Below the pieces are notes generated by a model that did no database searches, had not been told where the DNA came from, and saw nothing but the letters and a program-made list of their open reading frames with translations. Both the position numbers and the translations under genes were made by a program. A stretch of 64,000 nucleotides of DNA from Atherix ibis (Eukaryota > Arthropoda > Insecta > Diptera > Athericidae): NCBI GenBank assembly GCA_958298945.1, contig OY282606.1, positions 78,169,622 through 78,233,621 on the forward strand, in the 5' to 3' direction. Below are positions 12,501 through 21,577 of this stretch, one piece after another (position 1 is the stretch's first letter; each line of letters opens with the position of its first letter).

Positions 12501-13145
12501 TTGTGTGTTCACACGCAATGGCCACCGTTTCTATCGTCACAAGAGGTGATCGCGATGATCAAGTAAGAATTTTCTTTTCGTCTTTTTTTAAAAAATATTT
12601 TCATTTTAAATCAAATCGATTTCACACAACAACAAAAAATAATACGAAAAATTGAACTAAAAAAAATATTTGAATAGTCCGCGCTTCACGCATCAACTTA
12701 CCTGTTGTGGCTGCTGCAAATACTGTCGGACTGCCGGTGCTACATAGGCCTGTGTGTGCTGAGGTGACGGCTGCTGAGCTCTGGCCTACAGGAGTAAATA
12801 AAGGATTAATCGTAGGGATCACAGTTTGGGAAGGGGTCCCTTATATTCACATGAGAGTGGTGGGGGAAAATATTTTCCCTTCCTCATTCATACCTGTTCC
12901 TGTCCGTTATCCTTTGCTCTGATTTGTTGTGCGTGTGCTAAATACTGTTGGGAAGCATCTGCATTCGATTCGAAAATAGGTGTGGCATCATGACCGCCAC
13001 TGTGAGCTGCCGCAGCTCTCTGTCCAGCCTGTGCTGCTATTTGCTGGTAATATTGTTGCAGATAGGCTGGGTCGACTGCCTGTTGCGCAACACATAATCC
13101 AACAAGGCCGACACAAAATATCGCTGCTATTTGGAACGCACGCAT
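3179..13145 (-). CDS. RR-1-type cuticular protein (Cpr66D/Cpr97E-like), four exons
   Basis: Secreted structural protein of the exoskeleton, predicted to bind chitin. Coding exons are 13145-12894, 12785-12702, 10987-10832 and 3568-3179. Every junction is phase 0 with GT donors (GTATGA, GTAAGT, GTAAGT) and AG acceptors, giving 293 residues. Residues 1-20 are a signal peptide (MRAFQIAAIFCVGLVGLCVA). Residues 21-164 are Gln/Pro/Ala-rich. The Rebers-Riddiford chitin-binding domain spans about 168-229 (YQFGFDVKDDEFTNY, GSYSVVDADG, RTVKYTADPKEGFKAEV). The tail is Gln/Pro-rich with two GRPAPQQQLLQH-like repeats. The domain sequence recalls Drosophila Cpr66D/Cpr97E from memory; orthology was not tested. 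The 7.3-kb last intron holds several transposon relics. An AATAAA overlaps the stop codon. Confidence 0.92.
3946..4671 (+). mobile_element. DD41D (rosa-like) Tc1/mariner relic, internally deleted
   Basis: A 726-bp element with short terminal inverted repeats (GGGTGTCCCA at the left, TGGAACACCC at the right) and TA at the left edge. Inside, several frames carry pieces of one transposase: RNFRTKYCRNSDLT, DHAQQIEFVEWIMEQ, IIFSNEAHFDRDGL, QNYHIWSSENP and QQNGATCHTARET. The second catalytic Asp (QQDGATCH in the family) reads Asn, and the C-terminal third is deleted. It lies in the last intron of the cuticular gene, on the opposite strand. Family assignment rests on recalled motifs of this transposase group. 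Confidence 0.8.
4672..5299. other. AT-rich intron sequence, nothing recognised
   Basis: Low-complexity intronic DNA between two transposon relics. No open frame, RNA gene or tandem array stands out. Confidence 0.5.
5300..5910 (+). mobile_element. DD41D transposase relic, heavily decayed
   Basis: Frameshifted remains of the same transposase group: IIFSAEAHF, an FRKIYCLVWIFNGRHHGAV block matching the usual KxTVWCGFxAGGIIGP, a degraded FENIWFQQ block (FENIRFR) and further scraps to about 5900. The many stops and frame changes make this one of the older insertions. It is intronic in the cuticular gene. Boundaries are approximate because no terminal repeat was found. Confidence 0.65.
5911..7905. 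other. AT-rich intron sequence, no convincing gene
   Basis: Part of the cuticular gene's large intron. A minus-strand 62-codon frame at 7021-7209 and a very short hydrophobic minus-strand frame near 7260-7360 (MKVNMKILVGFVTLLVA start) were noted. Neither has a recognisable family, splice context or promoter. Confidence 0.4.
7906..8680 (-). mobile_element. DD41D (rosa-like) Tc1/mariner relic, 3'-deleted
   Basis: A 775-bp minus-strand element bounded by GGATGTCCCA (start, 8680) and GGACACCC (end, 7906), both flanked by TA-rich sequence. Readable blocks in order are RTKYGRNSDLTR, ESVAESPGTSIR, DHAQLMEFVEWIMEQQ, IIFSDGALLHLDGL, QNYRIWSS, LQRVTVWCGFYARGIIGPFF, NSARYRYMI and EDIWFLQTGATCHTAQET. 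The first catalytic Asp survives (FSDG). The second is replaced (QTGATCH for QDGATCH), and the coding region from there to the third Asp is deleted up to the terminal repeat. Non-autonomous and inactive. Intronic in the cuticular gene. Confidence 0.85.
8681..10831. other. AT-rich intron sequence; short duplication near 8716
   Basis: No gene recognised. A 19-bp tandem duplication (ATAAGTTTTTAGGATAAAT) lies at about 8714-8755. A short sequence at 9677-9689 is a near reverse complement of 6850-6862, discussed separately as a weak terminal-repeat candidate. Confidence 0.4.
10832..10987 (-). CDS. Cuticular protein exon 3
   Basis: 52 codons between a TATAG acceptor and a GTAAGT donor. It encodes IRYVQSAPQPQPQPQPQQ followed by a charged segment ending EEPEEYD. 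Phase 0 on both sides, so it joins exon 2 (…LQQPQQ) to the RR-domain exon (SNPSYQFG…). Confidence 0.9.
10988..12701. other. Intron 2 of cuticular gene, AT-rich
   Basis: About 1.7 kb of AT-rich sequence with no recognisable element or open frame. Confidence 0.5.
12702..12785 (-). CDS. Cuticular protein exon 2
   Basis: An 84-bp micro-exon (28 codons, ARAQQPSPQHTQAYVAPAV then RQYLQQPQQ), with acceptor CTCCTGTAG and donor CAG|GTAAGT, phase 0 on both sides. It is Gln/Pro-rich like its neighbours, which supports membership despite its size. Confidence 0.85.
12894..13145 (-). CDS. Cuticular protein exon 1: signal peptide
   Basis: Begins at the ATG at 13145 and encodes an N-terminal signal peptide of about 20 residues, then QQAVDPAYLQQYYQQ and an Ala/His/Gln-rich segment. 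It ends at CAG|GTATGA (84 codons, phase 0). Reading past the donor would hit a stop at once. Confidence 0.9.
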
Positions 13146-13465
13146 TCTATTTTCCTTTCAGTTCTTTTATAATCCACCAAATGAATTTGTATAAAAACAA
13201 ATTTTTATCAGTTCGTTTCTAACTACTAGAAGTATTTTTTTTAATAACGATTATTACTTGTTTTTAAATAAAAAAAATTCCAACTATGAATATTCAACAA
13301 ACAAACATTGACTGAGTTGGGATTTTTTTTTAGAAAAGTAAATTTATTTAGTTCCCGTTAAAAATATTGAATTTTTAAACAACTTTTTCACGATTTATAG
13401 TAACATTCACTGATCACAGCCAATATTAAGTGATGACTCGCTAAGATCCAACGTTCGGATATGCG

Positions 13466-13474
13466 TTTTATATA
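13466..13474 (-). promoter_or_regulatory. TATA box of the cuticular protein gene
   Basis: TATATAAAA on the minus strand, about 320 bp upstream of the ATG. Initiator-like sequences (TCATC, ATCAGT) follow about 35-60 bp downstream. Arthropod cuticle genes usually have TATA promoters; the exact start site is inferred. Confidence 0.6.
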
Positions 13475-13559
13475 CCAGAAGACTTTTTGTTATTGCACCC
13501 AACACCATCGCGGAATGGGGTACACTTTCTGTGCATGACCAAAAGAGTGGGGCTCTGTA

Positions 13560-15399
13560 TAAAATTAAAAAGGGAGAGAGACGGATTAAAGAAAAATTGA
13601 ATAACAAAAACAAAAAAGACACTATAATCTAGTCGTGTACGTAACATTTTATTGCATCCTATACTCCAACATAAGAGGTAGAGTAAGTAATTCCGCCACT
13701 CCAATTGCTTCCATGGGCTTTGGACAATTCCAAATCGGTAGATTTAGCTTTCGGAACTTGAATCTTGCTCTTTAGTTTTTGCTTTGAGTATTTGTTTACG
13801 GTTTTGTTCTTGTTTTTCAGTTGTGGTTTTCTTATTTCGGCAAAGACTGTACGTGAAGGCTACACCATACCTATACCTGTGCCCATGCCCATGCCCAAGC
13901 CCATTTCGAAGTTGGAGCCTACACCAATAGCTGAAATTTGTATTTGTGTTTTTATTTTCCTTCAATCACATAAGCATTCTCTCCACCCTGTCGACAAATA
14001 GGATATATGGTATTCATCATTTTGGGTTATTTCTTTTGATTTTGTTTTCTTGTAAACAGAAGGAAAGTGTTCGTACGAGTTTTGCATTGCAGAAATTACA
14101 TCTACACATATTGGCTTTGACACCTACACAAATGTAAGAGATTTTCATTTATTCAAAAGTTTACGATTACAAATATTCAACACAATCGATTTTCTAACAT
14201 TTTTGCACTTCCATGCATAAGAAAGACGATAAAAGACAGTATTTACTCTGACTAACAATTCCTTCGAATTACTATTGGAATAAATTGTTATTAAATGAAA
14301 ACAAAAAATAGCTAACAAAAAAAAATATTCGTTTATTAGACGGAAATTTACCAACATACGAGTACAAATTTACTTTTCAGCACTTTTAAAAATTATAGCA
14401 ATTATCCTATAATTTTTGTTACTAAAATTTTTCAAATTTATCTCATCTAAAATTAGTTCAGTATTTCAATATTGTGGTCTGTTTGTTTAATGGCCTTTTT
14501 TTAAGTTTTCCTCAAACTACATCCCACCTTTTTCCATCCCACAAAAAAAAAATTATTTACGATCTATTTTATTATCTCACCTTCTGTTAATTGCAATTAT
14601 AATAATTGGGCACTAGTCGGAATTTATTTTTTTTAGTTTTTAACCGTTTGAGGTCTTAAAAAAGTTTCTCTAATTACTATAAATAATTATTGTTAAAAGT
14701 GAATTTCATGGACTCTACTTATAAATAATAAATAATGTTTTTATTGATACAATTTAATAGGAATTTTTAACACTTTCTTCTTGTTATTTATTCAGTTTTA
14801 ATTTCTGGTTCAGAAAAAAGTGTTTTACGTTATTTAAAAAGAAAAAAACGACCGATTTATAGGTACTGAATAGGAATTCTTTTTTTGAAAACATTCTATT
14901 TAGCTAAGTGCCTAAGTTAATTTATGTTTTATTTAGAGTTACTCAGGATTAACAGTGCTTTTTTTTAAATAATTAATAAGCTTTGGAAAAATATTTGTGA
15001 AAATAAATAAAAATGGCTTAGACTAGAGCAAAAAAGTCTATTTAAATATGACTTCGTACGTGACTTTTCTCTTAATGATTTCACAACTAACTACTTATCT
15101 ATGTAATGGGAATTAATTAATATATTTTCCAAAATAATAATGTCTTTATTATAACAAAAATGTGAGCACACAATATTCTTGACTATTTTTAATAACTTAA
15201 GCGTATTTGGATGGTATCAATAAATATAGTACGTCTTTGTTTATGGAAGCGTTTACCAGTTCCACGTCGCTTTAGACTCTCAAATAATGGAATTCAAATC
15301 TAGTGATTCTACGGGGTAATCAAGAACTTGAAACATTTTATCCTTTAAGTAGTCGTCTATAATAATTTATGTGCATTTGGGGACCTACTGAAGAAGCAT
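13560..15399. other. Intergenic AT-rich sequence, no gene called
   Basis: A less AT-rich island at 13740-13960 has overlapping small frames on both strands (one His/Gly, one Pro/Met-rich), but there is no start or splice context or known domain. The remainder is AT-rich DNA with nothing recognised. Confidence 0.4.
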
Positions 15400-15940
15400 A
15401 TGAGGTTTGGCATAAATTTTATTTTATTTTTGTGCATTAATATTATCTCCATCAGAGTTGTTCTGTTGGACAGCTATATTTCGGCGCAGGCGATATTTCC
15501 ACTCTTCATAGGAGTACTAGAAGATTTCAACTGGAACAGCCTTCACTTCTTTGAATTTTATCAACAGTAGCAATATGATATCCGTTTGAGAAGATCCTTT
15601 TAGTTTTTGATCTTGGTGAACAAAAAAAGGTTTAACGGACTGAGATCAGGTGAAAAGGAAGGCTGAGAAACCACAAGAATCGGGTTTTCCAATAAGAACT
15701 CGTTGATGGAGGCAACTGGGGACAGGGGCCGTTGTAATGGTGGATTATCCCAGTAGCGGCAGTATCCCTTTTTCTAAGTTTTTCAAGATCTTCTTTATAA
15801 AAACTTGTTAATCGGTAGGCTGACCATACGAGTGCCCTCGCTTGTTTGGCATTTTCATCAGTTTGCGATGTTGAAGGCCTCCTTGACTAAATTTCTATTT
15901 CTACCGCTTCTCGTCCCTCCAAAAATGATAGATACTACTG
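15400..15940 (-). mobile_element. Mariner transposase C-terminal relic
   Basis: Minus-strand remains of a mariner transposase. Blocks in order are EDLEKLRKRDTAA, then a degraded HHDNAPxH region (WDNPPLQ), LLENPILVVSQPSFSPDLSP with LNLFLFTKIK (family form PYSPDLSPCDFFLFPKIK), and the end region KAVPVEIF…EEWKYRLRRNI…DGDN. The third catalytic Asp reads Asn (PLNLF). Several frame changes and stops make it a pseudogene. The N-terminal part is unrecognisable and terminal repeats were not found. Confidence 0.7.
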
Positions 15941-16117
15941 GGAACGTACTGATAAGAAAGATGGCCAAGCAGGTTCGCTACAACTTTTCGCAAATCAAAA
16001 TCATGGATTAATCAAGCTTGACATTAAATTTTACGGTACATATTTGATCAAAACTTTGCTGTTCCATTTTTCGTAACGCACAGTGGGACACTTTTGAGCA
16101 TAGATCTGAAGGTCTTG

Positions 16118-16560
16118 GTGAACCCGCGGTCCTGAGCTGGTCTAGCAGTACCAGGAAACTATAATTTTCCGTACTATAGTTCTTAGAGTGAAAAGTACGA
16201 CCAGTTACTCTATAAAAGAATAACTGGCACCACTGGGATCGGAAGCTCCAGGGTGGTTCGTCTGCTGTGCCCGGCCGAGATGAGGAGCCTTTTGACTGAT
16301 ACATGGGTAGCTGTGTTTATCACCTACTCCGCAGGTATAGTCTTAGGACTTGTGTTGAGGAATGCCAGAATCCCGGTTGGTATCACTGCAGATGATAGTA
16401 GACGTTTTGTCATCAACAGTTAGGGTAACTAGCTTGTAACTGGGTACTGACTGCGAGCAAATGAACCTACCTGTGAAGCTGGTTAGGTACGGGACCAGGA
16501 AGTTGCACAGAATATGTGTTGAGTAATGATAGTGTGTAGAGTGATGATTTGCTTAGAAAT
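16118..16560 (+). repeat. Dispersed repeat family B, copy 1
   Basis: Begins GCGGTCCTGAGCTGGTCTAG and shares, in the same order as the copies near 24.6 and 47.7 kb, a CTATAGTTCTTAGAGTGAAAAG segment, a CACTGCAGATGATAGTAG segment and an AACAGTTAGGGTAACTAG segment. It has no open frame and no recognised family. It may be part of a non-LTR element or a non-autonomous element. Confidence 0.75.
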
Positions 16561-16949
16561 AATAGAGCGATTATTTCAATATTTTTTCGGAATTTTATAT
16601 AATTTGAGATATCATTTTCTATTAGATGGATGAGCTAATCCAACTTAAAAGAGATTCTGTTTAGTATCTGATAATAATAATGGAATAAATTTGTCAATTT
16701 CATCTCCTAAAGCTTCAAAAAAGTCGATTTAACCACTTATCAAGATATCAGTAAGTTTTTGAAAAGTATAAAAAAGGGAGAGCTGATACTCACTCTTCGT
16801 CCTATTTCAATTATTGGGATTGAACTAGACTAACTTTCAACTCGCTTAATAAGGCTCGTGACCATTGCCGTCCCAATTCCTCACAGAAGCATCACTAAGG
16901 ATAATTCTTTTACAAGACATTTGGGATAATATGGTTAACGAGCATAGAA

Positions 16950-18345
16950 CTTTTTATAACGAGAAACAGTAAATTCATTCACGAAGGGAAGTTTGAGATC
17001 AAGATGTGTAATACTGTGAAAATGGATTGAATATGCCGGGAGTTAGAAAACTTGGCAGAATCCTTGAATTCTAATCTATGGGTTCCCGGTCAATCGATTG
17101 TAAGCATATGTGTACATTGCTAAGTAAAGTATTTGCTATTCTTGAAGACTTGGAGTCATCTGGTTCAGGTGCGCATAACTGATTTCATGTTCACATTAAA
17201 TATATTCAGTTTAGTGCTTTTTGGTATATTATGGGATTGCCACACTCGATCGACTTACGGTTTGTTGATACGGGACGAGATATCCGTCAATGTTGAGCAT
17301 TAGAGCGTTCTGGTTTCTGGATACAATTCGCATTAATTTAGTCTTAGTTCTATTAACGTTTAGTCGGACCCTTCCTGCGTGAAAAAATCAGTTTCTGTTA
17401 AGTGTTGGCGCAACCAGGCAGATATGATGAGTGTAGTTGATATCGGCTTCGATGTGCTTCAACAAACTATCCTGAATAGACAAAAGAGTGAAGGTAAGAG
17501 GACAGTACCTTGGCATATTCCTTTGGTGGTGTTGAATTTGGCGCTATTATTGCCACGAAATTATTACATGCAGTGTCTCTGTAAGGCTTACTACATGCGG
17601 TGTAATAATGTTTCTGGTATATCAAAATCCTGTAATGCGTTCTAGATAGCGGTTCTGTGGATAGTATCAAAAGCTTGTTCGAAATCGATATTGAGCAAGT
17701 AAAGAGGGAACCTTCATTCAACAGACTATTCAACAATAATCCTCAGCGTATTGATATAGTCGACACAGGATCTGTTCGGCCTAAACTTAGCTTGATCGGT
17801 TCGAAGAGATTTTTCGATTGTTGCAGAGATGTGCTCGAGTATGATGACGTCCAATACCTTCTCAATTGTGTTAATAAGATCTCCCTTCTTTGGAATTGTA
17901 ACGATGACTCATTTCCAACCGTTCTTTAAATAATAGATACCAGAAACGCATTCAGAAAGATGTCCAAACTGTATTTGATAAGCTCAAAAGTGAAATTATC
18001 AGGGCTTGGAGACTTCTTGTACTACAGTTTCCCGAAAGCAGTTGCAATTTCTTTCTCACCAAAAGGGTCAGTGGAGATGTTTCGATTTGGCATAGTTCGG
18101 TTTTGATGAGGTGGTAGAGGGTTGTTTTCTGTGACAGCATCGAATGTTCCGTCGAAGAATTCCTTCAACTGCTGTAGTTGATGCTGTTGCGTTGCGAGCG
18201 CATTTGAATTTCAATTTTGAGGCGGTGGTATTTGGTTAATGCTTAAAGATTTCGATCTTTAAACTTTGCTGAGTCCAGAGACGCGTTTTCTGTTCCAGTT
18301 GCTATGTGGTTTGTAAAATGTTCACGATCTCCAATTATAGTCAAC
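16950..18345 (-). mobile_element. RTE-like non-LTR retrotransposon relic (RT domain)
   Basis: Decayed reverse transcriptase on the minus strand. In order: a KSPGPDNFTFELIKYS-like palm-entry segment, EKVLDVIILEHISATIEKSL, RTDQAKFRPNRSCVDYINTL, and motif A LLNIDFEQAFDTIHRTAI. A motif-C remnant reads THHICLVAPTL where functional enzymes have A/Y-D-D. A late segment contains VRLNVNRTKTKL. Several frameshifts and stops are present. The arrangement resembles RTE/SR2-type elements as I recall them. The catalytic YxDD aspartates are lost, so it is inactive. Confidence 0.75.
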
Positions 18346-19500
18346 GTTTTTTTTTTTAAATAAAGTTTCGTTTTAATCTTTATATGGTTTTTTTAAGTAA
18401 ATTCCAGAAACCAAAATTTTAAAATGACACCACCACTGTCATTTATTTTTATTCATTTATATATTATTTGAAAAAATACAATTGAAAATTACATAATTGT
18501 TGATCGTAATTTTTGCATATTTTGTAGTACTTTCTCTTTGAGATATGGGATCATTATTAGTTCCTCTTTTGGCATATTAGATAATCCAATTTTTTCCTCA
18601 ACAATATCGTATGTTAGATTTTTTTACACTTTTATTCCTATTATTATTATTAAATTAAAATAATATTTCTTCGAATATTTTCTCATATACTATTCAATTG
18701 AGTACTTACGTTTTTAATTAGGATTTCAATTTTTTTTAAGAGCCAAACATCTTATAAGTAAAAGACATGCAACTGACACTTATACCATGAGAGAATTTTC
18801 TATACTCTTACGAGTTGTTGTGTATCTAATTTCCTTATTAATTATATTATAATATATTTATTAATATTTTCTATAAAAAGAAAATGATTCCATAAATATT
18901 TTTTTTTTATATTGTAATTATTTAATAAAAATTTATAAAACACTTGAAAAAGTAGATTAAATTTGATTAATAATAAAATATTAGCAGTTTTGCAAGTATT
19001 TTGAATAGTTTTTTCTATAATATGTTGTTAGAAAGTGGGTACAAAAATCTCTTCAATATTTGGTCATGTAGAAAATATTCATTAATATAATGTCCGTTTA
19101 ATGCCATATTAAATTATAATAATTTATTACCCAAATTAAATTGTTCAAAGTCTATTTTTTATATTTTTTTTGATTGACTAAAATTAAGTGTTTGTATAAT
19201 TTTTCTTCGTATGAGGGGTTTTTATGGAAAGTGAAAGTAAACAGAAAAATTTACTATTCGATTATGTGTACATATTTGCATATGTACACACTTGCATTTA
19301 AATTTAATTGGACAAAATGGCATAATACTATCTAATTTTTGAAATTAGAAAAAGTAATCTTATTATTATTTAGAAAAACCGACTCTTTTTTCAGGGTATA
19401 ACTTTTCGTTGTGGTATTTATTAAGAAAAGGCGAATTGTCTACTTTTTATCTAAAATTTTTTTCTATTGTCTTACAGCATTACATTATACTAAAATCATT
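18346..19500. other. AT-rich spacer, nothing recognised
   Basis: No frame or RNA gene recognised. A small 10-bp-arm palindrome (TGTGTACATA…TATGTACACA) lies at 19265-19290. Confidence 0.45.
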
Positions 19501-19504
19501 TCTA

Positions 19505-19666
19505 ACAAACAGGTATTTTGTCCAAGTAAATGAAGCTAACAAACTCTCGAATATCTCTCCGGTAATCGCTGATGTTCCGTAGACAAATATGCTTGGCCCC
19601 ATCCTCTACAATATTTATACCGCCGATATTCCAATCCGTCCAAACAACTTTTTTGCCACATGCGCA
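19505..19666 (+). mobile_element. Jockey reverse transcriptase fragment (internal)
   Basis: Encodes RYFVQVNEANKLSNISPVIADVP, a stop, then LGPILYNIYTADIPIRPN and FFATCA, matching the middle of the RT in the intact jockey at 21578-22853 (…ILADVPQGSILGPILYNIY…FFATYADD). It breaks off exactly where the catalytic YADD should follow, and the next bases match mitochondrial nad1 instead. Confidence 0.85.
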
Positions 19667-19875
19667 AAAATTTAAGTAAATCCTTCTCTTCTATATTCTA
19701 CATTAAATGCTAAAACTAATTCTGATTCACCTTCAGCAAAATCAAAAGGAGTCCGATTAGTTTCAGCTAAACGAGAAGCAAATCAAACTAATATTAAAGG
19801 TATTAAAATTACTGCAAATCAAATGTATGATTGATAATAATAAAAACCAATTAAATTATAACTACCAACTTGATT
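19667..19875 (-). pseudogene. nad1: Nuclear copy of mitochondrial nad1 (NUMT)
   Basis: On the minus strand this reads as a fragment of NADH dehydrogenase subunit 1 in the invertebrate mitochondrial code: SYNLIGFYYYQSYIWF, then a hydrophobic segment, [20 protein letters not shown], and [17 protein letters not shown] must be read as Trp (before FAV and before FAS) and AGA as Ser. [19 protein letters not shown] is a hallmark of insect ND1. In the nuclear code the frame is broken by TGA codons, so it is not a gene here. It is about 210 bp, has no flanking mitochondrial genes, and sits precisely between two jockey fragments. Confidence 0.92.
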
Positions 19876-20075
19876 ACAAAATGTACCATCTTCGCGTGGG
19901 TGACTTGATTGCATCCTCTCTTGAGCACAAAACGTACTGCCCAGACATATTTTTGGATATAGCTCAGGCTTTTGATCGATTATGGCATTCTGTGCTTTAC
20001 TGGAAGCTACTCTGTACATCTTTACAATCCTATCCCATACTTCCTTATAATCCTACCTCCTTTCAGGAGGTTGAG
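19876..20075 (+). mobile_element. Jockey reverse transcriptase fragment (motif A region)
   Basis: Encodes VGDLIASSLEHKTYCPD then IFLDIAQAFDRLWH, equivalent to VVDFIASSIERKEYCPDVFL of the intact jockey, with RT motif A preserved. In a normal element this part precedes the fragment at 19505-19666, so the order here is inverted along the chromosome. That implies two different copies or a rearrangement. It becomes unreadable after about 20075; scattered jockey-like scraps may reach 20330. Confidence 0.8.
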
Positions 20076-20479
20076 AAGATATCCCTCAATTATTATGCAA
20101 CGTCTTCACTCATGATAGTCCAACCAACAATAAGATACTGCCATCGTAGCTCACCATCAATCCTCTCAAAATTCTATCATAGCATCCACTGTCCTGCAAA
20201 CCCATATTTACTCCCTACAAAAATAGTTCAAAAAGTGAAATGTTAAAGTGAACGAATAAAAATGCGTTCATGTTGCTTTCACTATTCGTCAAGAACCATC
20301 TTCTTCTTCTTTTTCTTCTTCTTCTGTCTGCTTTCGGGCCTTCGCCTCCTCAATTTTCCTTGTTCACGCTGGCCGATCTTCTGCTGCCAACTTCCACACT
20401 TGTTCTTCTAGTAACACGCAAGCGTCTTTTCGGATTGCATCACAGCAACGGTTTCGTGGCTTCCCTGGTAGACCCATCT

Positions 20480-20690
20480 AAGGCACTGTAGTTTGTCTCC
20501 TAGATAAACAAAGCTTTCTACTCTTTCTATGTTGTCCTTACCAATTTTAAGGTTTTGTCCTGCTGTTCAGTCATTTCTGGATACCACTAACGCCTTGGTC
20601 TTATCGATGTTAACTTTTAGTTCAATTTCCATGGCAGTTTTCTCTAGTTGGACATAATAATATTCTTCCATAACCTTGAATGGCAACATT
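20480..20690 (-). mobile_element. RTE-like reverse transcriptase fragment
   Basis: Minus-strand frame with ELKVNIDKTKALVVSRND, then KIGKDNIERVESFVYLGDKL. This is the conserved segment downstream of the RT catalytic motif in RTE/CR1-type elements (VNxxKTK…FVYLG). It is a short isolated fragment with one internal stop. Confidence 0.7.
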
Positions 20691-20879
20691 ATTCCACCAA
20701 AACACGAAGCACACCGCTCAAATAAGAAAATAATTAAAAAATAAAAGCAAAAATTTTAAATTTGATTGCTTTCATTGCTTACTTGACCGCTTCGTAAGAT
20801 TGTTTCATAGCTTACAGTGTTTTCTATTAATAATAATAAAAATTTAACTTGAATCAAACATATCTTTACTTTAACACAA

Positions 20880-21270
20880 AAGAACTGAATTTAACGGACG
20901 ATACAATCAGCTGATACGATTCTTAGGCAGTACATCAAAGCTAAAAATCGACAGAAAATTCCTACTTTACCATACAGTACTGAAGCCAATCTGGACGTAC
21001 GAACTTGTACTTTGGGGTTCGACGAAGCATTTCACCTCCACTCGAATCCAATCACTACTATCTGGAATCTTACGTAAAATCGTCAATACCCTTTATCATG
21101 TGCGTAATTTTGTTATTCACCCTGACCGAACTGTTCCTTTTGTCCATGAACTGCCTGTAATCCATTGCAAAAACATTTTATTCCCATCTAAGTAATCATT
21201 ATAATCCTCTTGTTAAAGAGCTATCCTCAACTACCCTCGCAATAAACACCTGATAACGTCTTAACAGGCA
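20880..21270 (+). mobile_element. Jockey C-terminal fragment
   Basis: Encodes LIRFLGSTSKLKIDRKFLLY then HTVLKPIWTYELVLWGSTK, and later IQSLLSGILRKIVNT…VRNFVIHPD, parallel to the C-terminus of the jockey at 21578-22853 (SKLTIDSKVLLYNTLLKPIW…). It is frameshifted near its end and lacks its own 3' tail. Confidence 0.8.
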
Positions 21271-21577
21271 ATGGCTTCGTGACCTTTCAATCTCTTATAA
21301 TAATCACGACAGGGAGAGAATCATCGATGGCTGTGATTACTCCATCCAAGCACTTTCCCGTTAAAGTGTCCCTGTTAAAACATCGGCTTGTCACGAAAAT
21401 AGTGCGAAGGTTGAGGTCTCTAGAAAATGTCATTACTTATAAAAGATTGTTAAATCGTCTCTATATGAAATTTAAATAATTCATATTTCGAATGCTAGAA
21501 TATTTAATATTATATAAAACTACATCTACTTGTTAGTTACCGAAAAAGAAATCACGCGTAAATATGTGTAGATATCT

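Noticed and set aside
13744..14001. Overlapping His/Gly and Pro/Met-rich frames
   Set aside because: Composition is an artefact of short CATGCC-type repeats; no start, splice or family support.
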